Assembly (NCBI GenBank): GCA_963717745.1
Contig: CAVQXJ010000010.1
Coordinates: 1-64,000, forward strand
DNA: 64,000 bases
Source: JACCXG01 sp963717745
Lineage (GTDB): Bacteria; Acidobacteriota; Vicinamibacteria; Vicinamibacterales; 2-12-FULL-66-21
Direction of reading: 5' to 3'
Each line of letters opens with the position of its first letter. The stretch's first letter is position 1. A program made the position numbers and the translations under genes. Below the pieces are notes generated by a model. It ran no database searches and had not been told where the DNA came from. It worked only from the letters and a program-made list of their open reading frames with translations. Below, one piece after another: positions 45,644 to 54,065 of the stretch.

Positions 45644-45691
45644 CTAGCGGTCTGCCCCCTCAGCAGAGCTGCGCCGCCACCAATAGGACAT
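45644..45691 (-). CDS. trpL: Trp leader peptide (attenuation)
   Basis: A 15-codon reading frame, MSYWWRRSSAEGADR, ending in TAG, too short for normal gene calling. Codons 3-5 are Tyr-Trp-Trp. The tandem Trp codons lie in segment 1, CCUAUUGG (45687-45680), which pairs perfectly with CCAAUAGG (45643-45636). Codons 10-13 form the antiterminator arm GCUGAGGGGGC (45664-45654), which pairs over 11 bp (one G-U) with the terminator 5' arm (45614-45604). The two pairings cross and so exclude each other. A ribosome stalled at Trp codons favours antitermination; one at the stop codon covers the antiterminator arm. The SD is weak (GGGA). Confidence 0.85.
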   Translation of the reverse strand: MSYWWRRSSAEGADR

Positions 45692-45745
45692 CGTCCCAGG
45701 GCACGCAGCGATGGAGAGGGTAAACAGGTGGCGCAAAGTCCGGAC

Positions 45746-45774
45746 ACGATAACACCTTTGTCCTTGACCTGCAA
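45746..45774 (-). promoter_or_regulatory. Probable promoter of the trp leader and supraoperon
   Basis: Minus strand: TTGCAG (45774-45769), 17 nt, TATCGT (45751-45746). Moderate match. Predicted start near 45739, about 48 nt before the leader peptide ATG. It overlaps the plus-strand promoter of the S55 peptidase gene. Confidence 0.4.
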
Positions 45775-45792
45775 GCGGTTGGTCTCTATAAC
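45764..45792 (+). promoter_or_regulatory. Promoter of the S55 peptidase gene
   Basis: TTGACC (45764-45769), 17 nt, TATAAC (45787-45792). Strong match. Predicted start near 45799, which lies after the first in-frame ATG (45796) and so argues for translation from the ATG at 45874. Confidence 0.7.
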
Positions 45793-45873
45793 AGAATGAG
45801 GCGGATTGAATCGCCAACGGCCTGTTCTGGCAAACCGGCCAAGGCGGCCGCCAGTACCCTCTCCAGCGTCCAA

Positions 45874-47730
45874 ATGCATATGACACTTCGAACTGCTGCG
45901 GCAGCGATAGCCCTCGCTGCGCTCGTTGCCACCACGGCGCCTCGCGCGGCGACCCCGATCATGCCCGTCAGCGAGATCCGCACCGGGATGACCGGAATCG
46001 GGCGCACGGTCTTCGAGGGGTCCGACCTTCAAGAGTTCAAGGTCCACATTCTGGGGGTCCTCAAGAACGTGCAGGGGCCCAGGCGCGACCTCATCCTGGC
46101 GCGGCTCGAAGGCGGGCCGCTCGCCCAGACCGGCGTCGCCCAGGGAATGAGCGGCAGCCCGGTTTACATCGATGGCCGGCTGATTGGGGCCGTCTCCTAC
46201 TCGATCGGGGCGTTCTCGAGGGAGCCGATCGCCGGCATCACGCCGATCGAGGAGATGAAGGACGCGACCGCGATGCCGCTCGTGCGCTCGACCCGCCAGG
46301 CGCGCCTCGAGCTGCCGGTGACGCGCGAGAGTCTCACCGCCGTGCTGACCGCGACCTACGCCAGGCTGGCGCCGTTCGCCGCGCGCCCGGCGGACGTGCA
46401 GACGTTGGGCATTCCCGCCGCCGCCGGGGCGCAGCTGGGCGCGATGATGCGGCCGATCTCGACGCCGCTCCTCATGGGCGGTTTCGAGCCCGACATCGCC
46501 GACTTCTTCGCCGGCGCCTTCCGCGAATCCGGCTTCACGCCGATGATCACCGGAGCGGCATCGGCCGAAGTCGAAGCGCCCACCGGCCCGCTCCGTGAAG
46601 GGGACGCGGTCGGCGTGTCGTTGATCTCCGGCGATCTCGCGATGGGCGCCACCGGCACCGTCACCCATATCGACGGCGACCGCGTCTATGCGTTCGGCCA
46701 TCCGTTCTACAACCTCGGGCCGGCCGACTTCCCGATGACGCGCGCGCACGTCTTCACGATGCTCCCGAGCCTGATGACCTCGTTCAAGATTTCGAGCCTC
46801 GGCGAAACGATTGGGACCATGCAGCAGGATCGCGCGACGGCGATCGCGGGCACGCTCGGCAAGGGCCCGGCGCTGGTGCCGATGACCATCACCGTGGTGT
46901 CGGACCGCGCCGGCGGCGCCGCACCGGTGACCCGCACCGTCAAGCTCAATCTGGTCAACGATCAGTTGTTCACCCCGCTGCTCGCCTACGTGTCGATGTT
47001 CAATACCCTCGGCTCGTTCGAGCGGCAGTACGGCACCGCTACGCTGTCGGTGAAGAGCCGTGCGCGGCTGAAGGGACACGGCGAGGTCGCGCTCGAAGAC
47101 GTCTTCGCCAACGACAATCCGATTCTCGGGGCCTCGACCGCCGTGGCGGGTCCGTTGGCGATGGTGCTGGGTAATACGATCGAGGCGGTGACCATCGAGG
47201 GGCTCGACGTCACCGTATCGGCGGCGGAGAGCCAGAGGACCGCCAGCATCGAGCGGGTCTGGCTGGACGACATCCGGCCTCGCGCCGGCCGGACGGTGCC
47301 GCTCAAGGTGCTCACGCGGTCGTACCGCGGCGAGGAGAAAATCTCGACCCTGCCGATCGAGATTCCGGCGAACGCGCCGAAAGAGCTGACCGTGCTGGTC
47401 AGCGACGGCCGCCAGCTGAACGCCATGGAGCAGCGTGAGCTGCGGGGTTCCCTGCAGCCGCAGACGATGGCGCAGCTGGTGCGCGTGATCAACGACACCC
47501 GGCGGAACAACCGCATCTACGTGCGGCTGATGACCGGCCGCGCCGGCGCGGTGGTCAACGGCGAAGCGATGACCGCACTGCCACCGTCGGTGCTGTCGGT
47601 GCTGGAAGCCGATCGCAATGGCGGCAGCTTCACCCCGATCCGCAACGCCACGCTCGGCGAGTGGGAGATCCCGGCCGACGCCGCCGTCACCGGCTCACGC
47701 GTCCTGACCATCAATCTCGAGGCGCGGTAG
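45874..47730 (+). CDS. SpoIVB peptidase S55 domain protein
   Basis: About 618 residues. A signal peptide (LRTAAAAIALAALVATTAP) precedes an S55 domain: IRTGMTGIGRTVFEG, then the catalytic Ser in AQGMSGSPVYIDGRLIGAV, and YAFGHPFYNLGPADFPM. In Bacillus SpoIVB is a sporulation signalling protease; here the protein is much longer and sporulation is not implied. The C-terminal ~300 residues are beta-rich and of unknown role. ATG 45874 or 45880 is chosen from the promoter position. Followed after 6 nt by the beta-propeller gene. Confidence 0.85.
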   Translation: MHMTLRTAAAAIALAALVATTAPRAATPIMPVSEIRTGMTGIGRTVFEGSDLQEFKVHILGVLKNVQGPRRDLILARLEGGPLAQTGVAQGMSGSPVYIDGRLIGAVSYSIGAFSREPIAGITPIEEMKDATAMPLVRSTRQARLELPVTRESLTAVLTATYARLAPFAARPADVQTLGIPAAAGAQLGAMMRPISTPLLMGGFEPDIADFFAGAFRESGFTPMITGAASAEVEAPTGPLREGDAVGVSLISGDLAMGATGTVTHIDGDRVYAFGHPFYNLGPADFPMTRAHVFTMLPSLMTSFKISSLGETIGTMQQDRATAIAGTLGKGPALVPMTITVVSDRAGGAAPVTRTVKLNLVNDQLFTPLLAYVSMFNTLGSFERQYGTATLSVKSRARLKGHGEVALEDVFANDNPILGASTAVAGPLAMVLGNTIEAVTIEGLDVTVSAAESQRTASIERVWLDDIRPRAGRTVPLKVLTRSYRGEEKISTLPIEIPANAPKELTVLVSDGRQLNAMEQRELRGSLQPQTMAQLVRVINDTRRNNRIYVRLMTGRAGAVVNGEAMTALPPSVLSVLEADRNGGSFTPIRNATLGEWEIPADAAVTGSRVLTINLEAR

Positions 47731-47736
47731 GAGGCG

Positions 47737-49981
47737 ATGATCACCCGTCGCCGTTCGCGCCAGCTGGCGCTGGCCTGCTCCTTCGTCTCCGTCGTCTCCA
47801 TCGCCCTCACCGCCGCCAGCCCGACCTTCTGGACGGTGTCGAGTCAGGTCGATTTCCTCAAAGGCGATGTCGAGGACCTCTCGATCGACAGCGACGGCCG
47901 CGTGTTCCTGGGACCGGCCGCCTCGGTACTCGGTGAGACCTCGGCGCCATTCCTCTGGTCAATCGTGGCGGGCCCGGACGGGTCGCTGCTGGCCGGCAGC
48001 GGCAACGAGGGGAAGGTCCTGAAGATCTCCAAAGACGGGAAGGTCACCACCTTCTTCGATGCCGCGGAGCTCGAAGTCCACGCGATCGCCCCGGCGCCGC
48101 ACGGCGGCCTCTACGTCGCCTCGTCGCCCGACGGGAAGATCTATTCGGTCGCGGCCGACGGCTCGTCGAAGACGTTGTTCGATCCTGAAGACAAATACAT
48201 CTGGGCGCTGGCTTCCGATGCGTCCGGCGCGCTGTATGTGGCGACCGGCGACAAGGGCGTCATCTACAAGATCACGCCCGATGGCAAGGGGACCCGCTTC
48301 TACAAGACCAGCGCGACCAACGTGGTCTCGCTCGCCATTACGAAGTCGGGCGAGCTGATCGCCGGCACCGAATCGCCAGGCCGGGTGTTCCGCATCGATG
48401 CCACGGGAAAGGCGTTCGTACTGCTGGATTCCCCTTACCGCGAGATCCACGCGCTGCGGATCGCGGCCGACGGGAATATCTATGCCGTCGCGGTCAGCGC
48501 GACACCGTCCAGTGGTGTGAGCGATCGCGCGGCGGACGTGGGGCCTGGCGACGCGGGACGGTCGGTCGTGCCATCGGTCTCGACCGAGATCACCGGCATG
48601 ACGGTCGTCGAAGGCGGCATTTCCACCAGCTCCGCGCCGGCGTCCGGGCGGTCGCCGCGGCGACAGGGCCGGGGCGCCATCTACCGGATCAAAAGCGATG
48701 GCCTGTGGGACACCGTCTGGGAGACCGGAGAAGACGCGCCCTACGACATCGTGGTCGAGGAAAACGGCAGCCTGCTGGTCGGCACCGGCACGGACGGCAA
48801 GATTTTCCGATTGAGCGGCAATCCGGCCCGGGCGACATTGCTCGCCCGCGCCACCGCGCGCCAGGTCACGGCGCTCCTCCGCGAGCCGTCCGGACGGATC
48901 GTCGGCGCCACCAGCAACCCCGGCAAGGTCTTCGCCCTCTCGTCGTCGCCGGCGCGGCGAGGGACGTACGAGTCGAACGTGCGCGACGCCGGCACGGTGG
49001 CGAGCTGGGGCGCGATCCGCTGGCGATCGAGCGGCCGCTCCGGGCAGGTGCAGATTGTCACGCGGTCCGGCAACACCGCGACGCCGGACGAAACATGGAG
49101 CGCGTGGTCGAAGCCCTACACGGTCGCCGAGGGGGAGTCGATCGGCAGCCCGAACGCGCGATATCTGCAGTGGAAGGCGACGATCACCAGCGAGACCGGC
49201 GACGGTCCGATCCTGACGTCGGTGACGGCGGCATACCTGCCACGGAATCTCAGGCCCGAGGTGGTGTCGATCACCGTCCACCCCCCGGGTGCAGTGTTTC
49301 AACGGCCGTTCTCGACCGGCGAGATGGAAATCGCCGGGTTCGAGGACAACACCTCCGACGGCCGGCAGCCGAGTCAATCGGGGGCGCCGAGCCCGGCGCT
49401 GTCGCCGGCAACGCCGCCTCTCGGCCGGCGGGTGTATCAGAAGGGGCTGCAGACCTTCGTGTGGAAGGCGGAGGACCTGAACGACGACCGGCTCCAATAC
49501 GACGCGTTCTATCGTCGGGAAGGGGAAACGTCGTGGAAGGTGTTGAAGCGCGGGATGTGGGATGCGATCGCCGTCTGGGACACGACCTCGGTTCCGGACG
49601 GGACCTACCTGCTGAAGATCGCCGCGTCGGATGGCCCGTCCAACTCCCCCGCCACCGCCCTCCTCGGCGAGCTCGAGAGCAGCACCTTCGAGATCGACAA
49701 CTCACCGCCGCGGATCGAGCTGTCGCCGGTCCGCGCCAGCAGCCGTACAGTGCCGTTCACGGTCCGCGACGAGCAGTCGTCGGTGCAGCGCGTCGAGTAC
49801 CTCGCTCGACGCCAGCCGATGGCGCACGGTGTACCCCAAGGACGGCATCGCCGACTCACGCCGCGAAGAGTTCGAGATTCTGCTGGAGGAGAGTGAAGCC
49901 GGCCGCAGCGTGCTCATCCGCGCGACCGACGCGATGAGCAACGTCGCGACCGCGGTCACCGACGTGAAAAAGGCACCGTGA
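47737..49981 (+). CDS. Exported beta-propeller protein, frameshifted near 49800
   Basis: Signal peptide (LALACSFVSVVSIALTAASP), then repeated propeller blades (GLYVASSPDGKIYSVAADG, GALYVATGDKGVIYKITPDG, NIYAVAVS, GSLLVGTGTDGKIFRL) to about residue 400, then beta-sandwich domains with fibronectin-like pattern (ETWSAWSKPYTVAEGESI). About 747 residues; the last ~60 are read in another frame (WRTVYPKDGIADSRREEFEI, stop 49981). Probably co-transcribed with the S55 gene. The ligand is unknown; the propeller looks structural or sensory. Confidence 0.8.
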
Positions 49982-50008
49982 CATCTGACCGCGGACAACG
50001 GACCGCGA

Positions 50009-50764
50009 CTAGGTAGTTCTCGGAGCCTTGGCCTTGACGGTCGTGTGCGCGAGGAGCCACACCAGATTCACGGCCACCGGCGCGGTTCCCATCCGGCCCG
50101 GCTCGAACCGGGCGTTGGAGATCGCCCAGAGCATCGGGCTCATCTCGCGCGGATGGCGGCCTTCGGTACTCAGCACCGACACGCCAGACACCCGTCCATC
50201 CTGGGTGACCACGGCGTTCAGGGCCACGACGAGCTCGTCATGGGTCACGGGCTGGGCGAGCATGACTTCAATCGCGCCGCGCTCCGGAACCGTCGGCACC
50301 TGAAGGAACTGCTCGTTCGTGACGGGATTGAGGTCCGAGCCCGACGGCGCCGAGATCACCTGAATCATCGCCGCCAGCGAGTCTTCCCGCTCGGGGGACG
50401 CGAAATGGACCGCGCCGAGCGCCACCGAGCCGCAGACAATCGTCGCGACCGCGGCCGCAAGGCCAATCCAGACCAGGTGCATATCGTCGAACATCCGGCC
50501 GGTCCTGGCGGTCAAGGATTCGTGCGCCTCGGCCCGCATCCGGCCGATGACACCCGATTGGAGACCGGTCCAGTCGTCTGCTGGTCCCGGGGCGGCCACT
50601 TCACGCAGCACGGCGCCCACCGAGCGCAGATCCTTGAGCTCGCTGGCGCAGGGCGGACACTCGGTCACATGGGATTCGATTTCGATCAGCTGGGCAACCG
50701 GCAGCTCCCGGTCGTAGAAGGCCGGAAGACGCCGCCGCACTGCCCCGCAGGTCAAGAACGTCAT
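50009..50764 (-). CDS. Anti-sigma factor with zinc finger and TonB-like C-terminal region
   Basis: The protein has 251 residues. Zinc finger HVTECPPCASEL (about residues 27-38), a membrane segment (LVWIGLAAAVATIVCGSVAL, about 97-116) and an exported C-terminal part with TonB-C-like strands (ALNAVVTQDGRVSGVSVLST, ARFEPGRMGTAPVAV). Such a combination suggests a sensor outside the membrane that releases the sigma factor. Start overlaps the sigma stop by 4 nt. Confidence 0.82.
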   Translation of the reverse strand: MTFLTCGAVRRRLPAFYDRELPVAQLIEIESHVTECPPCASELKDLRSVGAVLREVAAPGPADDWTGLQSGVIGRMRAEAHESLTARTGRMFDDMHLVWIGLAAAVATIVCGSVALGAVHFASPEREDSLAAMIQVISAPSGSDLNPVTNEQFLQVPTVPERGAIEVMLAQPVTHDELVVALNAVVTQDGRVSGVSVLSTEGRHPREMSPMLWAISNARFEPGRMGTAPVAVNLVWLLAHTTVKAKAPRTT

Positions 50765-51378
50765 ACGTCCCTCAATTGCGCGCGGAGTGCCTCTCGCGCG
50801 CGCGCCAGGCGAGACTTCACCGTCCCGACCGCAATCCCCAGCGAAAACCCAATCTCGTCGTAGCTCAGCCCATCGACCTCCCGGAGGACCAGCGCCGTCT
50901 TCTGATCGAACGGCAGGTGGTCGAGCGCGACCCGAATCCGATCGGCGAGCTCCTTGCGCCCGAGCATCCGGTCGGGCGACTCCAGGTCGTTCTGCTCCGG
51001 AAAATCGCCATGGTCCCGCAGGTGATCGTCGAGCGACACCTGCTGGCCGCGATGACGCCGCCGCCACCACCGCTGCCGGTTCCGGGCCTGATTGACGACG
51101 ATGCGGTAGATCCAGGTGCGGAGGGCCGACTGGCCGCGAAAGCCGTGGATGGTGCGGAAGACGCGGAGGAAGACTTCCTGCGAGAGATCGAGCGCTTCGT
51201 TATGGTCGCCCAGCAGGTTGAGCGAGAGCTGGTAGACCATCCGCTGATGCTCGCGCACCAGCTCCGCGCAGGCATCCTCGTCGCGGACCGCGCAGCGCTG
51301 TATCAGCCCCGCTTCCCGCCCGTCGACGTCGGTCCATGTAATGGCTCGAAACGGTTTCACCGAGAGACCCTCTGCCAT
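50761..51378 (-). CDS. ECF RNA polymerase sigma factor (RpoE-like)
   Basis: The protein has 205 residues. Region 2: LVREHQRMVYQLSLNLLGDH, EALDLSQEVFLRVFRTIHGF and TWIYRIVVNQARNRQRWW. Region 4: LDHLPFDQKTALVLREVDGL and YDEIGFSLGIAVGTVKSRLARAR. ATG 51378 is used; a GTG at 51411 would lie close to the predicted transcription start. An RpoE-consensus promoter directly upstream argues for autoregulation. Confidence 0.9.
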   Translation of the reverse strand: MAEGLSVKPFRAITWTDVDGREAGLIQRCAVRDEDACAELVREHQRMVYQLSLNLLGDHNEALDLSQEVFLRVFRTIHGFRGQSALRTWIYRIVVNQARNRQRWWRRRHRGQQVSLDDHLRDHGDFPEQNDLESPDRMLGRKELADRIRVALDHLPFDQKTALVLREVDGLSYDEIGFSLGIAVGTVKSRLARAREALRAQLRDV

Positions 51379-51422
51379 CTTACACCCGCCGCCAACACGT
51401 TCCGTTGGCACCTTTTAGGGAA

Positions 51423-51450
51423 TTAGATACCGGCGGCTGGACAAAGTTCC
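51423..51450 (-). promoter_or_regulatory. RpoE-type promoter of the third sigma operon
   Basis: Minus strand: GGAACTT (51450-51444), 16 nt, TCTAA (51427-51423). This matches the E. coli sigmaE consensus GGAACTT-N15/16-TCTGA/TCTAA. Predicted start near 51416, about 37 nt before the ATG at 51378. Confidence 0.7.
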
Positions 51451-51501
51451 GTTCCCTGGGCCTCTCTTCAGCGGTATCGTGGGCCCTGTGAGGACACGCC
51501 C

Positions 51502-52869
51502 CTGAAGCGCGCCGCCGTCGTCGTCGCGCTGGCGCTGGCCGTGATTACGGTTCTGTACGGCTACTCGGTGACCCGCCGGGAGCGGCTGTATCGCCGGGCA
51601 GTGCTCCAGGGGGAGCTCGCGCTGGCTCGAGGGGACGCGTTCGGGGCGCTGTCGCATTTCGACGAGGCGATCGTCCTCAAGCCGGAGGCGATGCTCGGCT
51701 ATCTGAAGCGGGGCGAAGCCCATTTCCGGCGCGGCGAGCTCGATGCGGCGGCCGACGATTTCGCGACCGCGTCGGCCCGCGACGCGACCGCGACCCGGGC
51801 CCTGGAGCTCCGCGGCGACGTCGAACTGGCGCGTCAGCAGCCGCAGCGCGCCGCGGAGTATTTCGCGGCGTTCGTCCGGCTCGACGACCGCGTCCCCCGT
51901 GTGCTCTACAAGCTGGGTCTGGCGAAGCTCACGGTGGGGCAGCCGGCCGAGGCTGCGGAAGCGCTCACACGTGCGGTCGCCCTCGACGGGCTGCTGGCCG
52001 ATGCCCACTACCTCCTCGGCACCTGTCTGCGCGAGCTGCAGCGCCCGCGCGATGCTCAGCGGGCGCTCGAACGGGCAGTCTCGCTCGCACCAGGGCTGGT
52101 TCCGGCCCGCGAACAGCTGGCCGATGTCTACGGCGCGTCCGGGAATCGCACCGGCCGGATTCGCCAGCTCGAGGCGCTGTTCGACGCCGACCCGCGCCCC
52201 GGCCGCCAGCTTGCGCTCGCCCTTGCCTACGCCGACGCCAACCAGACCACGCGGGCGGTCCGGCTCCTGGGCCACGCCACCGAACGCTATCCCGATCACG
52301 CGGAGACCTACGTCGCGCTCGGCCGGCTATGGTTTGAAGAAGCGCGCGGCGGCGATCGCATCGCCCTCGGCAAAGCCCTGGAGGCCCTGCAGCAAGGCGC
52401 GTCGATGGAGCCCACCGGCAAGGCGCTCGGCCTGCTCGGCGAAGCGCGACTGGCCACCGCGCCTCCCACCCTGGCCGAGACCACGCTGCGTCAGGCGATC
52501 GAAAGGCTGCCGGCCGATCGCAGCACGTTCCTGCACCTTGCCGACGCGGCGGAACGCGCCGGGCATCCAGCCGATGCCCGAACCGCGCTGCTCGACTACC
52601 ACTCCCTCAGCGCCGAGACCGATCGCCGGCTCCCGGACGTTGCCAGGCGGATCGCCGATCTGTCGGTGCGCCTCGACGACCTCTCCGCGGCGAAGACCTG
52701 GTACGCCGCGGCGGCCCGCCTCTCCTCGTCTCCACCGGAGCTGCTGGAGATCGCCCGGGCGCAACTGCGGCTACGAGACGAGGCAGGCGCCGACGTGACG
52801 CTGGGCCGGGTGCTGGAGAAGGATCCGGGCAACGACCAGGCGAGAGCCCTGCGGGCGAGTACGCGATAG
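51502..52869 (+). CDS. Tetratricopeptide repeat protein, membrane-anchored
   Basis: About 440-455 residues of TPR units (GDAFGALSHFDEAIVLKPEA, ADAHYLLGTCLRELQRPRDA, AETYVALGRLWFEEA), probably a protein-interaction scaffold. The N-terminal hydrophobic stretch KRAAVVVALALAVITVLYGY needs translation to begin upstream of the GTG at 51541; there is only a CTG (51502) in that frame, while a GTG at 51488 is one base out of frame. A one-base indel near 51500 is likely. Divergent from the third sigma operon. Confidence 0.75.
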   Translation: MKRAAVVVALALAVITVLYGYSVTRRERLYRRAVLQGELALARGDAFGALSHFDEAIVLKPEAMLGYLKRGEAHFRRGELDAAADDFATASARDATATRALELRGDVELARQQPQRAAEYFAAFVRLDDRVPRVLYKLGLAKLTVGQPAEAAEALTRAVALDGLLADAHYLLGTCLRELQRPRDAQRALERAVSLAPGLVPAREQLADVYGASGNRTGRIRQLEALFDADPRPGRQLALALAYADANQTTRAVRLLGHATERYPDHAETYVALGRLWFEEARGGDRIALGKALEALQQGASMEPTGKALGLLGEARLATAPPTLAETTLRQAIERLPADRSTFLHLADAAERAGHPADARTALLDYHSLSAETDRRLPDVARRIADLSVRLDDLSAAKTWYAAAARLSSSPPELLEIARAQLRLRDEAGADVTLGRVLEKDPGNDQARALRASTR

Positions 52870-52909
52870 CAACGACAGCCGCTGCTGTCACGCTGCCTTC
52901 GTGTCCACG

Positions 52910-53240
52910 GCGCCTGCGGCCCGCTGGCGCTCCGCGCCAGGACGAGAACGACGACACGACGACACGACGCAAACCTCTGTGAGTCGCTTCGACGGACGCT
53001 GCCGGTTGGCGGCGCCGCGCTTCGCGCGGTGCCAGGAGTGATCCTCACTCCTGGCAACGTCGGCCCCGGAGGGGCCGGATTCGCGGCCAACCGGGAGAGC
53101 CGCTGATACATGGCCGGTTGCTCGCACTAGAGAGCACTGGGGAAATGCCCCGACGTTCCGTCGTGGCCGTAGCATTACGTCGTGATCGTCGTATCGTCGT
53201 GTCGTCGTGCCGCCGAAGGCGGGCCCGCCGCAGGCGCCGT
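52910..53240. repeat. Compound inverted element, family F (CGTCGTGT units)
   Basis: Outer ends GGCGCCTGCGG and CCGCAGGCGCC pair; inside them ACGACGACACGACGACACGA pairs with the CGTCGTATCGTCGTGTCGTC side (8-nt units). The 200-nt centre has further perfect hairpins: GCCAGGAGTGA-TCC-TCACTCCTGGC (53031-53055), CGGCCCCG/AGGGGCCG, CCGCGC/GCGCGG. It fills most of the 398-nt gap between convergent TPR and dppC genes. No reading frame is credible. Confidence 0.7.
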
Positions 53241-53267
53241 GACAAGCCGCCGGCCTTCGAACTGATC

Positions 53268-54065
53268 TCACCGCGTGCCACGCGGATCGAGGCGGTCCCG
53301 CAACCCATCTCCCAGAAAGTTGAAGCCCAACACCAGGATCGCGATCGCGAGGCCGGGAAAGATGGTCAGGTGCGGCGCATCGAACAGATGCGATCGGCCG
53401 GCGTCGAGCATGGTGCCCCAGCTTGGCGTCGGTGGCTGCACGCCGAGGCCGAGGAAGCTGAGCGCCGCCTCCGCGATGATGGATCCCGCCATGCCCAGCG
53501 TGGCCTGCACCACGACCGAGGGCAGCGTGGTCGGCAGGATGTGGCGGAGAATGATGCGCGGCGAGCCGGCGCCGAGTGCGCGCGCCGCCTGGACGAACTC
53601 GAGCTCGCGCGCCCGGAGCGCCTGCCCCCGGACCAGGCGCGCGTAGCCCACCCATCCGATGACCGACAGCGCCAGGATGACGTTCCCGAGGCTGGGCCCG
53701 AGCACCGCCACCAGCGCAATCGCCAGCAGGATTCCCGGAAACGCCATCAACACATCCATCACCCGGCTGATCCCATCGTCTATTTTGCCGCCGGAGTAGC
53801 CAGCCACGGCCCCAAGTATCACCCCGACGATCGACGAGAGGGTGACGACCGAGAGGCCGACCAGCAGGGAGATGCGGGCGCCGGAGACGATCCGCGACAG
53901 GATGTCGCGGCCGAGCTCGTCGAGCCCGAACGGGTGGGACAGGCTGGGACGCTCGAGGCGCCGGGACAGCTCCTGGGCGGATGCCTGATAGGGGGTCAGG
54001 AGCGGACCGGCAAGCGCCGCGCCGACGGTGACCGCGACGATCAGGATGCCGAGCCGGATCATCAT
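53268..54065 (-). CDS. dppC: Oligopeptide/dipeptide ABC transporter permease, DppC/OppC type
   Basis: 265 residues with about six membrane segments (LGILIVAVTVGAALAGPLL, ISLLVGLSVVTLSSIVGVIL, GILLAIALVAVLGPSLG and others). The cytoplasmic EAA loop is ARALGAGSPRIILRHILP. HPFGLDELGRDILSRIVSGAR is a typical DppC/OppC region. ATG 54065 overlaps the dppB stop (ATGA). The solute-binding protein and ATPases are not in this window. Confidence 0.9.
   Translation of the reverse strand: MMIRLGILIVAVTVGAALAGPLLTPYQASAQELSRRLERPSLSHPFGLDELGRDILSRIVSGARISLLVGLSVVTLSSIVGVILGAVAGYSGGKIDDGISRVMDVLMAFPGILLAIALVAVLGPSLGNVILALSVIGWVGYARLVRGQALRARELEFVQAARALGAGSPRIILRHILPTTLPSVVVQATLGMAGSIIAEAALSFLGLGVQPPTPSWGTMLDAGRSHLFDAPHLTIFPGLAIAILVLGFNFLGDGLRDRLDPRGTR

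Noticed and set aside
45644..45886. An 80-codon minus-strand frame that includes the leader peptide
   Set aside because: It begins upstream of the predicted promoter and inside the opposite S55 gene; only the last 15 codons fit a leader peptide.
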